DNA of 64,000 nt. Origin: Arthrobacter sp. OV608. Its GTDB lineage: Bacteria > Actinomycetota > Actinomycetes > Actinomycetales > Micrococcaceae. How positions within the stretch are numbered: position 1 is the first letter of the stretch; each line of letters starts with the position of its first letter. Below the pieces are notes generated by a model. That model saw only the letters and a program-made list of their open reading frames with translations, was not told the origin of the DNA and made no database searches. Made by a program: the position numbers and the translations under genes. The stretch is taken from positions 92,519 through 156,518 of the forward strand of contig FOEZ01000011.1 in the NCBI GenBank assembly GCA_900110595.1, read 5' to 3'. Positions 1 to 10,400 of the stretch are shown here, piece by piece.

Positions 1-420
1 CCGTCTCCAACAGCGCGGTGACCAGAAAGCGGTCGCGCGCATTCGCGGCCGCGCAGACCACCACTGCTGTCTCTTCGTCCATGAGCAATGCCGGCTCTGT
101 CGTCTCGGCACGAAACTTGAGCGTCCGTTCCTGCGTTGTGCGGAACTGGTCCCGCTCCCCGGCATCAAATTCGGGAGGGACATAGCGGAGGTATTTGGGC
201 TGTGACAGGAGTGCTGGAACCCGGGGCGCGACCCACCCGAGCCTCGCACCGAACTTGAGAAACTCGCTGGTCGTGGTCACGATCGCGTTAGCCGTGCCCT
301 TTGACCTCAAGCGCGCGGTGCTTTTCCCGCCGGAATGCCGAACGGGCTCTGTGATCAACCAGCGGAGAAAAGCGTGCAGCTCTGTGAACTCTGGATCGTG
401 CCAGTCCACTCCGGACTGCT
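1..420 (-). pseudogene. Tyrosine recombinase (phage-type integrase), fragment
   Basis: The reverse strand is open without a stop from about 420 to the left edge. It reads as a core-binding region followed by the start of a tyrosine-recombinase catalytic domain. Words such as FLKFGARLGW, PPEFDAGERDQF and ARDRFLVTALLETG (just before the first catalytic Arg, which lies off the window) fit site-specific integrases. The 5' end is missing: the frame meets the dehydrogenase fragment at about 420 with no start codon or ribosome site. The other end continues outside the window, so catalytic residues cannot be checked. The abrupt junction suggests a recombination breakpoint. The family call rests on motif recognition only. 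Confidence 0.65.
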
Positions 421-1351
421 GAACGGCAACACCATCCTGCTCAAGCACGCACCACAGTGCCCCGAGTCCGCACTGGCGATGGAACAGATCTTCCGGGACG
501 CCGGCGCGCCTGAAGGCGCCTACGTCAACATCTTCGCCACAACCGAGCAGGTCGCAGGAATCATCGCCGACCCCCGCGTGCAGGGCGTGTCCCTCACCGG
601 TTCCGAGCGTGCAGGCTCCGCGGTTGCCGAAATTGCCGGCCGCAACCTCAAGAAGGTTGTCCTGGAGCTGGGGGGCTCGGACCCGTTCCTGGTCCTGGAC
701 TCCGCAGACGTTGACCAGGCCGCCACGCACGCGCTGTTCGGCCGCTTCGGCAACACCGGCCAGGCCTGCAATGCCGCCAAGCGCATAATCGTCGCCGACG
801 CTGTCTACGACGAATTCATCGAGAAGTTCGTTAGTGCCGTCACGTCGGTGAAGGTGGGCGACCCCACGGAGCCGGATACTTTCATGGGTCCGTTGTCCTC
901 GTCCGCTGCGCGCGACGGCCTCGCCGCGCAGGTGGATGACGCCGTTGCCAAGGGCGCCAACGTGCTCACCGGCGGGGCCCCGCTGGAGCAGCCCGGCGCC
1001 TGGTACCAGCCCACAGTTCTCGCTGGCGTCACTGAGGACATGCGGGCCTTTTCCGAGGAACTATTTGGCCCGGTTGCTGTTGTGTACCGCGCCTCGTCCG
1101 AGGATGACGCGGTGGAACTGGCCAGCAACTCCGTGTACGGTCTCGGCGCCGTCATCCAGTCCACAGATGCAGCTAAAGCCCAGGCGATCGCAGCGCGGCT
1201 GGATACAGGCATGGTGTACATCAACGAAGCCCCCGGCACCGCGCCCGAGCTGCCCTTCGGCGGCATCAAACGCTCCGGCGTCGGCCGCGAACTCGGCAAG
1301 TACGGCATGGACGAATTTGTCAACAGGAAGCTCATTCGTACAGGGAAATAA
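419..1351 (+). pseudogene. Succinate-semialdehyde dehydrogenase-type ALDH, 5'-truncated
   Basis: About 310 residues of an NAD(P)-dependent aldehyde dehydrogenase of the succinate-semialdehyde dehydrogenase type, oxidising an aldehyde to an acid. Recognisable homology begins at GNTILLKHAP, which in full-length enzymes (about 450-480 aa) lies roughly 110-150 residues from the start, so the first part of the Rossmann domain is lost. The catalytic Glu segment (LELGGSDPF), the active-site Cys segment (NTGQACNA) and the C-terminal PFGGIKRSG are present. Upstream sequence in this frame belongs to the integrase fragment on the other strand. There is no ribosome site near 419, so this is most likely a dead remnant. 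Confidence 0.8.
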
Positions 1352-1375
1352 CGGCTCATCTGTCACACATAAAGC

Positions 1376-1406
1376 CCAGTGGGCCACGGGACCCATGGCC
1401 CACTGG
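1376..1406 (+). terminator. Stem-loop terminator after the dehydrogenase fragment
   Basis: An 11-bp perfect inverted repeat (CCAGTGGGCCA at 1376-1386 and TGGCCCACTGG at 1396-1406) with a 9-nt loop, 25 nt after the stop codon and followed by CGTCTTTCCC. It fits a factor-independent terminator with a weak T-tract. Confidence 0.7.
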
Positions 1407-1592
1407 CGTCTTTCCCTCCGCCGACCAACTACTTCGAATAAGAGCACGAAAAATCGACTCGATCGCTAGCCGGTCCCCAACGCCCGGGCCACGGCAAACA
1501 TGCATCATACGCTCGGATCTGACCAAGACAGCAGACACGACCGCCGCCCCCCCCCCGACTTCATTCTGCCGACTAAGCATAAGGAGAAAATT

Positions 1593-1808
1593 GTGACTTC
1601 AAAGACGAAACGCGCCGGTGCCTCCGGCTGGGACGACATCCAGGTAGGAGACAGTGTTCAGCTGGGCAGCAGCGGGCGCACGGAATATGCCGGCGAAGTG
1701 GACGCGCGGACAGCGGATGGTGACATCATTTGGGTCCACAACCCTATTGGTGGCCGCCGCCTGTTCCATATCCATAACGGCTACAACCTGCAACCGACTG
1801 CGTCTTGA
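1593..1808 (+). CDS. Small hypothetical protein (71 aa)
   Basis: The start is placed at GTG 1593 because AAGGAG at 1581-1586 sits 6 nt upstream; the longer ORF from 1500 has no ribosome site. The product is a small soluble protein (SGWDDIQVGDSVQLG, then a basic aromatic tail RRLFHIHNGYNL). The pattern of short beta-prone stretches, 'G-D-x-V' followed by 'Y-A-G-E-V', resembles small SH3-like or KOW-like barrels, but no family is recognised and no function is assigned. It stands alone between the dehydrogenase remnant and the repeat region. Confidence 0.6.
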   Translation: MTSKTKRAGASGWDDIQVGDSVQLGSSGRTEYAGEVDARTADGDIIWVHNPIGGRRLFHIHNGYNLQPTAS

Positions 1809-2288
1809 CCGACCCCTGTTCGGAGGATTGCCACTACTGCTCAGGACCGGAAACCGACTAGCGGCCAACTAGCGGAACACGTCAGGTACTCAAGCCTGTG
1901 CACTGCGTCGCGGCAAGAAAGACTCGCTGGGGAAAAGCGACTTGGCAAAGCGCTGGCTCCAGCCTGCGGAGCTGGCGGCCTTGTCGAGAGCCCTGCTGGA
2001 GTACACCCCAACCTGACGTCAGGAAGACGCCGGTTGTCAGACTAACGTTTGCTTCACCTTTGCTGACGACTGTTCGGGACAACACTCAGACTGAAACCTG
2101 ACGCTACTTACTCGGCTCAAGTGGCAGCCCACTTATGCTTCGTCAGCCCGGGAACCCGCCGATGAAAGAACCCAGCGCATGTCAGAGCTCGGGTCCGCTG
2201 TCCACGCGTTTGAGCTAACGGAGCCAGCTTCATGTTTGGCTTACGCCGGAATCTGCCCGACGCTCCTCCCCTGCCCGGGCACTCCCTA
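1809..2288. other. Intergenic stretch, nothing recognised
   Basis: About 480 bp holding only short overlapping ORFs on both strands with no ribosome site and no recognisable protein. It lies between the small gene at 1593-1808 and the first long direct repeat. No RNA gene or clear hairpin was seen. Confidence 0.4.
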
Positions 2289-2813
2289 CAAAGCAGATAT
2301 AAGTGTGGACATTGTCCACACCCCCTTTGGCAGTACAAACCGAGCTCAGACGACTCACGAGACGTCGAAGACGAGCCTCCGCAAGAAAATTTTCGGCCCA
2401 AAGTCGGAGACGTCATGTCGTGCCCGCCACTCCCGACCATGAACAGGTGTTGGCCACTCCCGACCAACCCGACAGAACCGGAACGAGGAAGCATCTAATC
2501 CCACCACAGCAGGCGGAAGGCCCACCAGCCAGGGACTTGAACCGCCACCCCACATAACTGAAGAGGCTCCGCGGCAGCCAGGCCACAGCCCGCGCACCTA
2601 GCGTCAGAGGGACGCCACCACAAGCCATGTCAACAAGTTAAAGCAAAATCCCCTCTGACGAGGGGATATGCTGTGCCCGAGGTGGGACTCGAACTACATT
2701 CCGGCCCCTGCAAACACAAGGAACCCGCGAAAACATGCGGAATCCAAGCCAGTCCGAAGGCTGTTCGGCCCAATACGAGACGAAAAGTGCGGACAATGTC
2801 CACACCTCCTTTC
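2289..2813. repeat. Long direct repeat, copy 1 (about 525 bp)
   Basis: Imperfect direct repeat of 40192-40716. Shared landmarks occur in the same order and spacing: a palindrome at the left end (2303-2321), a conserved block around 2466-2535 containing GGGACTTGAAC (a reversed tRNA T-arm-like word), a hairpin around CCCCTCTGACGAGGGG near 2651-2667, a block with GTGCCCGAGGTGGGACTCGAA near 2672-2692 (reverse complement of a tRNA 3' end), GAAAACATGCGGAATCC, and a second palindrome at 2787-2805. Palindrome spacing is about 485 bp in both copies. Only tRNA 3'-terminal words are present, not whole tRNAs, which is typical of attachment-site remnants. Whether this is an att duplication or a dispersed repeat is not settled. 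Confidence 0.75.
2303..2321. repeat. Palindrome GTGTGGACATTGTCCACAC
   Basis: A 19-bp palindrome (9-bp arms around a central T) at the left end of repeat copy 1. Related sites lie at 2787-2805 (one change), 40206-40224 (degraded) and 40692-40708 (17-bp core exact). It could be a recombinase or regulator site or the foot of an RNA hairpin; the sequence alone does not decide. Confidence 0.75.
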
Positions 2814-3106
2814 GGGGCGCTGGAGGACTACCGGGGCATTAGATGCCTGGAAATCTCGGCGGCTGGGTCCAGCAAGTCGATAGTGCCCGCGGCGACCCCG
2901 ACAACGAGGGTGGAGCCTTTATCCGTGGTGAAGCCGTGCCCGCCGGCGCCATGGTCGAAGCGCAACAGTGCCCACAGGAACCCATTCCCCGATGCACAGC
3001 AATACACGGGGAGTTCGCAATCGGGCCGCCACCACGCCTACTACAATTCCAAAGAACCACTTGGCTAATGCACCAGACTCGATGCAACTCGTTGCATGAT
3101 GGTCTA

Positions 3107-5353
3107 ATGCGAGATTTTTCCGTCCTGTCCGACGTTGAGTTCGAAGAGCTATGTGCCGACCTACTCCAGACCACTTCAGGAGTAGCTGTTCGGCGGTACG
3201 CGAAAGGAAAAGACAAGGGCAAGGATCTGATTTGGGAGGAACTACCCGGGCAAGGAATTGCGCAATTTAAGCACTACGTTAAGTCAAATTTTTCCCAACT
3301 GCTTGCCGCTGCCAAGGCTGAAGTGCCCAAGGTCAAAAAGAGCAATCCAGCGCGTTACCTGTTCATGACTTCACAATCAACGGTCGAGACACAGAACAAG
3401 CAGGTCTATGACCTGTTCAGTGAATGGATGGTGTCTATTGATGACGTTTGGAATCTTGAAAAGATTGATGACCTTCTCAACGCAAATCAAGACGTCGAAA
3501 CACGCCATCTCAAGTTGTGGCTTCACAGCGGGCTTCAACTATTTTGGGCCACCAACAGTGCGCTGCACAACCGATCGCGTGCCCTTGCTAATCGCGTTAG
3601 TGAAGATCTCCCGCGCTTTGTCAAAACACGCGCTTTTGATACCGCAAACAAGACTTTAGATAAAGAAAACGTCTGTCTGATAGCAGGTGCACCTGGTGTA
3701 GGAAAGACGATGCTTTCTCACGCCTTGATCGCCCGTTTGATGGCGGAAGGATTCCTGCCAATCGAGATTTCTGGTGATGTAGAGGAGGGCTGGGCGGCTC
3801 TCGATTTATCAACTAAGCAGGTGTTCTTTTATGACGACTTTCTTGGCGAGTTGGCGCTGAGCGAGCGCCTGTCAAAGAAGGAGGATAGGCGTCTTGTTAA
3901 CTTTATTCAAGAGATCTCAAAGAGCGCGCGTCATAAGCTTATTTTAACTACCCGCGAGTATATACTTAAGGATGCGGAGCATACTTATCCGCTACTTCAG
4001 AAGATAGAGAAATCCCGCCGTCACGTCTTGGATATGCCTAATTACGATCGAATTGATCGGGGCCGAATCCTCTACAACCACCTCTACCACTCCTCCCTAC
4101 CGCAGGAATATAGGGAACAGTTTTCCCTAGGCGCATGGCAGCGGGTCGTCGATCATGATGGATACAGTCCACGTCTCATTGAGTATGCGACTAGTCAGTT
4201 GGCTCTCGGGTTCGACGGACGATACCTAGAAGCTTTCGTCAGCACACTGGATAGTCCTGAGTTGCTATGGAGCAATGCCTTCGAAAACCATTTGGAGGAG
4301 TTCGACCGTGTCGTTCTACAGGTCATGTGCACTCACGGGCGCATTACATATTCTGAATTGGAGGAATCGCTTCGGCCATATGATTCCTCTGTCGGCCCGA
4401 TCACCGAGCGACGCATCAATCGATCTCTGAAGACCTTGGACGGGACTTTTCTCCGAACTTCGAAAATCCTCGATCAGATCTACGTTTCATTCCATAGCCC
4501 GGCCGTTCGCGAGTTCCTACTAGAAGTCCTGCGAACTGATCGCCTGGCCCTAAGAACCGTCATCGACCGAGCTGTTTCAACAAGCCAGGTTATTCGTTTG
4601 GCCCAGGCCGGTTCTGGGCACTTGTCCTACAATAGACTAAACCGCAAGCTTGAACCTTCGAAACCTCAGCCGATTCCTCTTCATCTCGTGCGAGACAACG
4701 TTTCAAAAGCGATCCAACGACTCCTACCCTTGGATGACTTGATTAGTTCTACCGAAAAAGAGAAGGTCGATCGGGAACGTGACCTTTCCGAACTCGCCAC
4801 CCTGCATGCTGAATTGTCGCTCGCCGAATCCTGGTGGGCTTCACAACTAACCGCGGTGGCGGGAATCTGGAACGAAAGTATCGGAACACCAACCGCCATC
4901 AAGAACATTCTTGAGTTTGCAACCGGTCGCCCTGGCTTCGAGGAACTTAGGCCCAAACTTGAGGAGGCCGCACGTGAAGCTCTCATGGCCGCACAGATCA
5001 ATGATGACGAGGAGTGGGACATCGCCTTTGCTGTCTTTACGGATTTACTAGGCAGCGAGATTCCTGGCTCGCTTATAGATGAATTCGAGGTATACCTCTA
5101 CGATGCAATCGCGACTCAGGGCATGAATCTAACCAACATCGATGAATTAATGTCAATGGCATCAAATCTTGGTTTGTCGGCGGCCGTGGAGGATCTGGAG
5201 GAGCACGCGAGGACTATCTATGAGTATGAACAGATCATGGAAGAGGACCGCGAAGGATGGTCGAGCAAGACTATCCAAAACGACGGAACTGACGCCGCGT
5301 TGCGGTCTTTGTTCGATCGGTTCCGACCTGCGCCTTCAGAATTCGACGCATGA
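3107..5353 (+). CDS. Mrr-like restriction endonuclease fused to nSTAND3-type NTPase
   Basis: Probable antiphage effector-sensor protein of 748 aa. The N-terminal ~110 residues look like an Mrr/restriction-endonuclease fold: FSVLSDVEFEELCADLL, then the D...QxK core (KGKDLIW about residue 38 and AQFKHY about residue 52). A P-loop NTPase follows, with Walker A GAPGVGKT near residue 191, Walker B-like VFFYDDF and LILTTREYIL, typical of STAND NTPases of the nSTAND3 class. The C-terminal half is helical and probably senses the trigger. ATG 3107 is chosen because the nuclease domain begins there; an upstream ORF reaches 2843 but its extra residues look non-coding, and no good ribosome site is visible. 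The gene is visibly less GC-rich than its neighbours, suggesting transfer. It is convergent with the next operon. Confidence 0.8.
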   Translation: MRDFSVLSDVEFEELCADLLQTTSGVAVRRYAKGKDKGKDLIWEELPGQGIAQFKHYVKSNFSQLLAAAKAEVPKVKKSNPARYLFMTSQSTVETQNKQVYDLFSEWMVSIDDVWNLEKIDDLLNANQDVETRHLKLWLHSGLQLFWATNSALHNRSRALANRVSEDLPRFVKTRAFDTANKTLDKENVCLIAGAPGVGKTMLSHALIARLMAEGFLPIEISGDVEEGWAALDLSTKQVFFYDDFLGELALSERLSKKEDRRLVNFIQEISKSARHKLILTTREYILKDAEHTYPLLQKIEKSRRHVLDMPNYDRIDRGRILYNHLYHSSLPQEYREQFSLGAWQRVVDHDGYSPRLIEYATSQLALGFDGRYLEAFVSTLDSPELLWSNAFENHLEEFDRVVLQVMCTHGRITYSELEESLRPYDSSVGPITERRINRSLKTLDGTFLRTSKILDQIYVSFHSPAVREFLLEVLRTDRLALRTVIDRAVSTSQVIRLAQAGSGHLSYNRLNRKLEPSKPQPIPLHLVRDNVSKAIQRLLPLDDLISSTEKEKVDRERDLSELATLHAELSLAESWWASQLTAVAGIWNESIGTPTAIKNILEFATGRPGFEELRPKLEEAAREALMAAQINDDEEWDIAFAVFTDLLGSEIPGSLIDEFEVYLYDAIATQGMNLTNIDELMSMASNLGLSAAVEDLEEHARTIYEYEQIMEEDREGWSSKTIQNDGTDAALRSLFDRFRPAPSEFDA

Positions 5354-5636
5354 TGTCGTCTACCTTGATTGCCCTAGGGCGGTCCCCGCTGGTACTGCCA
5401 CCAATACACAGCTGGAGCCGCTTAGCCTGACGGAATCGCCATCACCGGCCTCTAGGACACTGGGCAGAGAAGATGCTACGAGAACTACCCTCCACGACTT
5501 GGGTTTTTCCGGAAGTCAGAGTCGGGTTCCAGGAGCTACGCTGTGCTGAATCTTTGCTACTCACCAGTGATCCGTCGGCTCCTATCCAATGCGTGCAACA
5601 AATGTCCCCTCCGGGACTAAGGAGTCGCTGTTTGTA

Positions 5637-7418
5637 TTACGACGATTCCGTGGATGGTTGTTCTTGCTGCCCACCGAACAACCACTTATGCACGTCAAAA
5701 TTGGGGTCGTGATCCCCGGCCAGAAGTCGCTGCTCCCAAAGTAGTACCGCTTCATCACCCGGGCATTCCTCCACGGCGTACGCAGCCAACCTGGTTGCCG
5801 CGTGGTGGTCCCCGGCCGCTTCCATCTGATCGGCCGCTTCAATTTGAATCAAGGTGTCAATGGCTGCAGGCAACGGAGCCTCCTTTCCCTGGACGCGAGC
5901 AGCGCGGCGCGAATCCGCCAACGCTAACCACTGCTCTACTGTCCATTCAGGTGGCCGGTAATCCGAAAGAAATGCAACGGTTTGGGCGATAGCTGAGGGT
6001 CTCTCCAGTACTGATTCGTACCTCTTTAGAAACTCCCCCACCTCTGACCCATGATCCGCAGGATTCGTGACCTGGTGCCAGAGTACGTAGATGGCGATGA
6101 GGGCTGTCCTTTCCTCTCCGTCTGGAAGACCGGGAACCAGCTCCTCGATTTTGGTCACCACCTTGGTGAGATTGAATCCTTCACTCCTGCCAGCCCGCCA
6201 GTCGATGATGGCTTCCGCCACGGCAGAAAATCTCTTGAGGGCTGACTTGGCGTCGAGCTGCTCGTGCTGCCAGATCCAATATTGAGGGGCAAGTTCCATC
6301 TGGATGACTCCTGGCAGGGAATCCGTATAGTCCCAAGGTGCAGATTCTTCCGCTGGCGTCGCTTGGACAAACTGCCTGACCACGTGACGCAGCAGACGCC
6401 AGAGACCAGACAAAGTAAGGACCTGCCGAAGCCTTGGTTCGAAAGCCGTTTCTGCTCCATCGGTGTGTACCCAAGCTTCCTGACTAAGATTCTCCAGAAC
6501 GTGGCTTCTCCTAGAACGGATGTCGTAGGCGATGCTCAGCATCCGCTCGATATCAGCCGAACGCGGAGGCCTCACTGCCCCAGTCGCGTCCCCGCGGTAG
6601 AAGTCAGGCGAGATCCTAGCGAGCGTTGAGGAGATGAAACGGCGCTTTAGACCTGCACGGTCAGCCATCAGCACCGCTTCGCGGATGTTTGCCTTCTCCT
6701 CCTCGGCCAAGTCCATTAGTGCTGCGTCCATGATCTTGCGTTTGGAAGGGTCGTACCGGTCCCAAGTAGTAGGCGCCGCCAGAGAGTCCACCGAAAGAGA
6801 TTCGAGGGCTGCAACGAGGTCCGTATATGCCCCTGTTGGATCATCTAAGGCCCTCCGAGTTGCATCCACTGAGTTGCGGATAGCCCTCATGACGCGAGCA
6901 AAATCAGCGCGTGGGAGCTGCAACAGGGCCTGCATGAAGCTTTTGAGCTCATCCCAGCTCTCCGGGCCGATAACTTGTCCGGAAGTAAAGAGCTGTGGAA
7001 ATAAGCTGGAAGCTCCGCTACTGTGACCGCGAGGACCAGCAATCAGAATTAGCCGGCGTGCCTGATCGTAGTCCCGTTCAAACGTCCGGTTGAGGGAAAA
7101 AGTCATCACGTAGGCAACGTCGTCAAGGAGCTCGTCACCTCCCGTGGCGACCAAGATCGAGTCTCTCCCGTGCCAATCTTGGGCCTCAAGCCTGTCCACT
7201 GCTTCCATGGTGACAGTCGCCATGTCCGTGATTCCTGTGGAAAAGTGGACCGTCCCCACCGGCAAGTGAATTGCGGGAGCAAACGGGAACGACACGTTGG
7301 TGTAGAAAGTCCTTCTATGAGTATTCTCTTTCAGCGCAACTTCTGAGCGAAAGTAGCGTCCAGAGGCGATCTGCAGCATCAGCTGCCCTCGAAACGTCTC
7401 CGATTTTTTCTTAGCCAT
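5637..7418 (-). CDS. Unrecognised 593-aa protein, partner of the nuclease gene
   Basis: Second gene of a two-gene operon. It begins MAKKKSETFRGQ at 7418, and its ATG overlaps the stop of the upstream nuclease gene by 8 nt (ATGGCTAA), so the two are translationally coupled. No domain is recognised. The N-terminal ~120 residues are beta-rich with many aromatic residues, followed by long helical segments (for example DLAEEEKANIREAVLMADRAG). The last ~100 residues are Ala/Glu-rich, resembling a helical repeat or TPR-like tail (AADQMEAAGDHHAATRLAAYAVEECP). No signal peptide or membrane segment is seen. Tight coupling to a PD-(D/E)XK protein next to another defence-type gene suggests a defence role, but that is inference. 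Confidence 0.7.
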   Translation of the reverse strand: MAKKKSETFRGQLMLQIASGRYFRSEVALKENTHRRTFYTNVSFPFAPAIHLPVGTVHFSTGITDMATVTMEAVDRLEAQDWHGRDSILVATGGDELLDDVAYVMTFSLNRTFERDYDQARRLILIAGPRGHSSGASSLFPQLFTSGQVIGPESWDELKSFMQALLQLPRADFARVMRAIRNSVDATRRALDDPTGAYTDLVAALESLSVDSLAAPTTWDRYDPSKRKIMDAALMDLAEEEKANIREAVLMADRAGLKRRFISSTLARISPDFYRGDATGAVRPPRSADIERMLSIAYDIRSRRSHVLENLSQEAWVHTDGAETAFEPRLRQVLTLSGLWRLLRHVVRQFVQATPAEESAPWDYTDSLPGVIQMELAPQYWIWQHEQLDAKSALKRFSAVAEAIIDWRAGRSEGFNLTKVVTKIEELVPGLPDGEERTALIAIYVLWHQVTNPADHGSEVGEFLKRYESVLERPSAIAQTVAFLSDYRPPEWTVEQWLALADSRRAARVQGKEAPLPAAIDTLIQIEAADQMEAAGDHHAATRLAAYAVEECPGDEAVLLWEQRLLAGDHDPNFDVHKWLFGGQQEQPSTESS

Positions 7419-10400
7419 GGGCGCCACTCGACAACCAGGGACGTAAATATTCCTCAAGGGTCAGCACCGGAAATTTCTCGTTCACGAAGCCAGCCGGAGC
7501 CACTTTACGGGTCACGAAAACGGTGGAGAGGCAATAAGCAGATCCGTCCATCGACGGCTCCAAGCCAAGTTTGACAGCGATTTGGTCTATGAACGGCTTC
7601 AGTTCGGCTTCCTTCCGGGCCAGTTGAGTCGAGTAAGAGGGCTTGGTTTTGCCTCTTGAGTTTGTGGAATCCCTGAAGAAGGTTCGCAGCTGCCGTGCGG
7701 TTTCGGCCACGGCGTGTACGGAGGCAGGGTCCTTTGCTTCGATGAGCCAGATGGTATTTTCGCCGGGCTTCGCGGCGACGAGGTCGATCTCAGTCGTGAG
7801 CGTTGGGACTCCGAGCCGTCTGTGGTCTCCGGCCTTCACACGCGCAATGGTTCTGAAGCCCAGATTCTTCAATTCATTCTCAAGCGTCTTTTCGAAGTGT
7901 TTGTTACGTAGGTCCCGGATACGTTCGAGGGCTTTTCCTACCTCCGGCGGGATTCCGTCTGTCCATGGCAGTACGCCTTGGGACAGGTGGTTGTTGTAGA
8001 CGCTGAGGCTTGTCATCAAATATTGCGGGGCTATTAGGAGGCTGCCAGCGTCGGATCGGACGATGGGCTGAACCAAGAGTCGGTGGCGCCTGGTTCTGGT
8101 CTGCCAAGGTTCCCAGTCAGATTTTTGGAACTCTCCCGTGGTGCTGACTAAGAGCTTTAGCGCTCGGCTGTACCGATCCTGTCGGGCCCCGGTGGTGTCG
8201 TTGGCCTCTGCGCAGATCCAGTCGATTACCTCAGTCTCGTAACCCGTTCCGACACTGCTGCCTTGTGCAAAAGAATCCCATCGGACAAGGGCGGTTAGAA
8301 CGTGGAAGATGTCCTCTACGCTTGCGCCTTCTGTTTCGAGCATGGCCTGATTGAGTTCGACCATGGAGACCGGCGATTCTGTTACCGATGATTTCCCTGG
8401 ATTGAGACTGACGCCGGCTGAAGCTTTGTCCATGGCCTGGACGTTAAGCACCCAGGAGCCCGGTGCTGGCTGTTCGTCCTGTTCGAATTTGATCTCGTAC
8501 GCGTGGGTGATTTCGATGGTGAAAGGGGCGACCTTATGATGTAGGCGCTCACTGATGGTCGTCATGGTCCGGTATGCATTGGCTGCTGCAAGAAGTCCGC
8601 TCCATCTCCGGCTCGTTATCGGAAGGGGCGGGCCGTCAGCGCCGGTGCTGCGCAGCGATGCCTCGACGATGATTTCGTTGCACTGTCGGAGCATTAGCGT
8701 GTCGCCCATGGCTTCTGCCATTCGTTCTTGAGGATCCCATGTGACGGGTAGGTGGGCGGCTACCCTGCTGAGGTCCTCTCGCTGGCGGGTGCCGTCGTAC
8801 ATGACTCGGTTGAGCTGCTCTAGACCGGTCTCAAGTATCTCTTGTTTATCGTGGGCGCGAATGCGTTCATTGAGCGCGGCCAGGGCAAGAGGTGCGAGGT
8901 GTTGCTGCACGAGCCTGTTGGCGTCATGGCCCCGGTATGTCCCAGGTTCGACGTCACTGGCAGCTAATTTTCGAGCTGATGCTGCGATCGTAGCTGATTC
9001 GTCTGCGGGGTCTAGGCTCCATGCCGAAGCTAGATGGTGGAGAGTGGTCCTCGATCGAGCAGTTTCCAGGATCAAGAACGGCTTGTTCGAAAGCCAGTCC
9101 TCCCTGAGGTCTGTAATTACGTCACTTTGAAGGTTAAGTGACCCAAGCAAACCTACAAAGGCATCTGCTGTTACTCGGTTCGCGGCCCGCGGATCACCGT
9201 CAGCCAATTCGACAAATCTTTCAACATCTATTGCCCATTGGAAATTCCGTTCACCCGTTGTGCTTTCTTCATCAAGGGGGCTGAACTCTATGATTGATTG
9301 ATCAGGTTCAACACGCGAGTCAGATTTGATTGCTTGAAGTACCAGTCGATAGCCAGTCGCTTCGGAGTGAGAATGCGCTTGTTCCCATCTCTCTCGGATA
9401 GCGTCAAAAGCAAATACTAGGCCCCCGCAGAAGCCGAAAAGGAATTCATAGTGCTCCGGTGGGCTCCAGGACGGAATTGACCTAATGATTGCTACTGGTG
9501 GATTCGTTAGCGCTAGCGACCAGCCCACCACGGGAGGTGCCTGATGGAGGCCGGTCAGGGGATCGTAGCGTCCATACTGCTGCTGGATTGCTATCGTTGC
9601 CACACCGCGGGCAGTTAATTCGGCGACCTGTGTATCCCTTAAAGGTGGAAGGCCGGTAGCATGCAGCGCTTCCTCAAGTGACGAGAGCTCATATGCGCGC
9701 TCCCATTCCGCGTCCCCGGCATGGGCTTCGAAGTAAAAGAAGGAGGGGGCAATGCCCCCGGCGAAGAAAGACTTACCGTTAGCCCTCCATGGCTCCCAGT
9801 AGTTAATGGCTTCCCACCCGAAATTCTCTGGAAAGCTTGGATCGCTCAGGTCGCGTGCAAAGAGATACAGGTCATCTTCGTCTTTTGCAGTTTCAGCGAT
9901 CCACGTCAGGTCTTCTAACGCCAGTGTCGCCGAGCCTTTTTTCTGGGGTACGGCGAGATGGCCGGCGGCAGCAAAGATAACAAGCGGAACTATTTCAGTG
10001 TCTGCCGTGAGCGTGAGCTCTCCCCCACCGGCGAGGGCGACGACAACGGGCTCGTCACTGCCTGAAACTTTCTTCGCAAGCCTGTCGCTCGCAAATGATC
10101 GGCTCTGTGGCAAGAAATCTTCTACTTGCACCATGGAAACAGCAATTGCCGTATTCGTATTCACTGGCAGGATCCATTGGATCTCCTGTCCAGTCAACGC
10201 AAAGTTACCTGCCCGTTTCGGCGCACCTTCGTACAATGACTTGGAGAACCTCCAGAGCGCCTTCCGCACTGCATTTAGACTTGAGATGCGCAAAGCACGG
10301 CGAGCTTCCGGGTTCTGCTTGACAGTACCAACTAATTCGGACACTGCAGCCCCCACAATCTCCGGAACGTAAGCGGGAGGCAGCCACCGGTCAGGTAGTC

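Noticed and set aside
2660-2695. Complete tRNA gene
   Set aside because: Only the T-arm/acceptor 3' words are present; no matching D-arm, anticodon arm or 5' acceptor strand upstream, so these are remnants.
2843-3106. N-terminal extension of the Mrr-nSTAND protein
   Set aside because: Residues before Met at 3107 show no domain pattern and there is no ribosome site at 2843; the nuclease fold starts at 3107.
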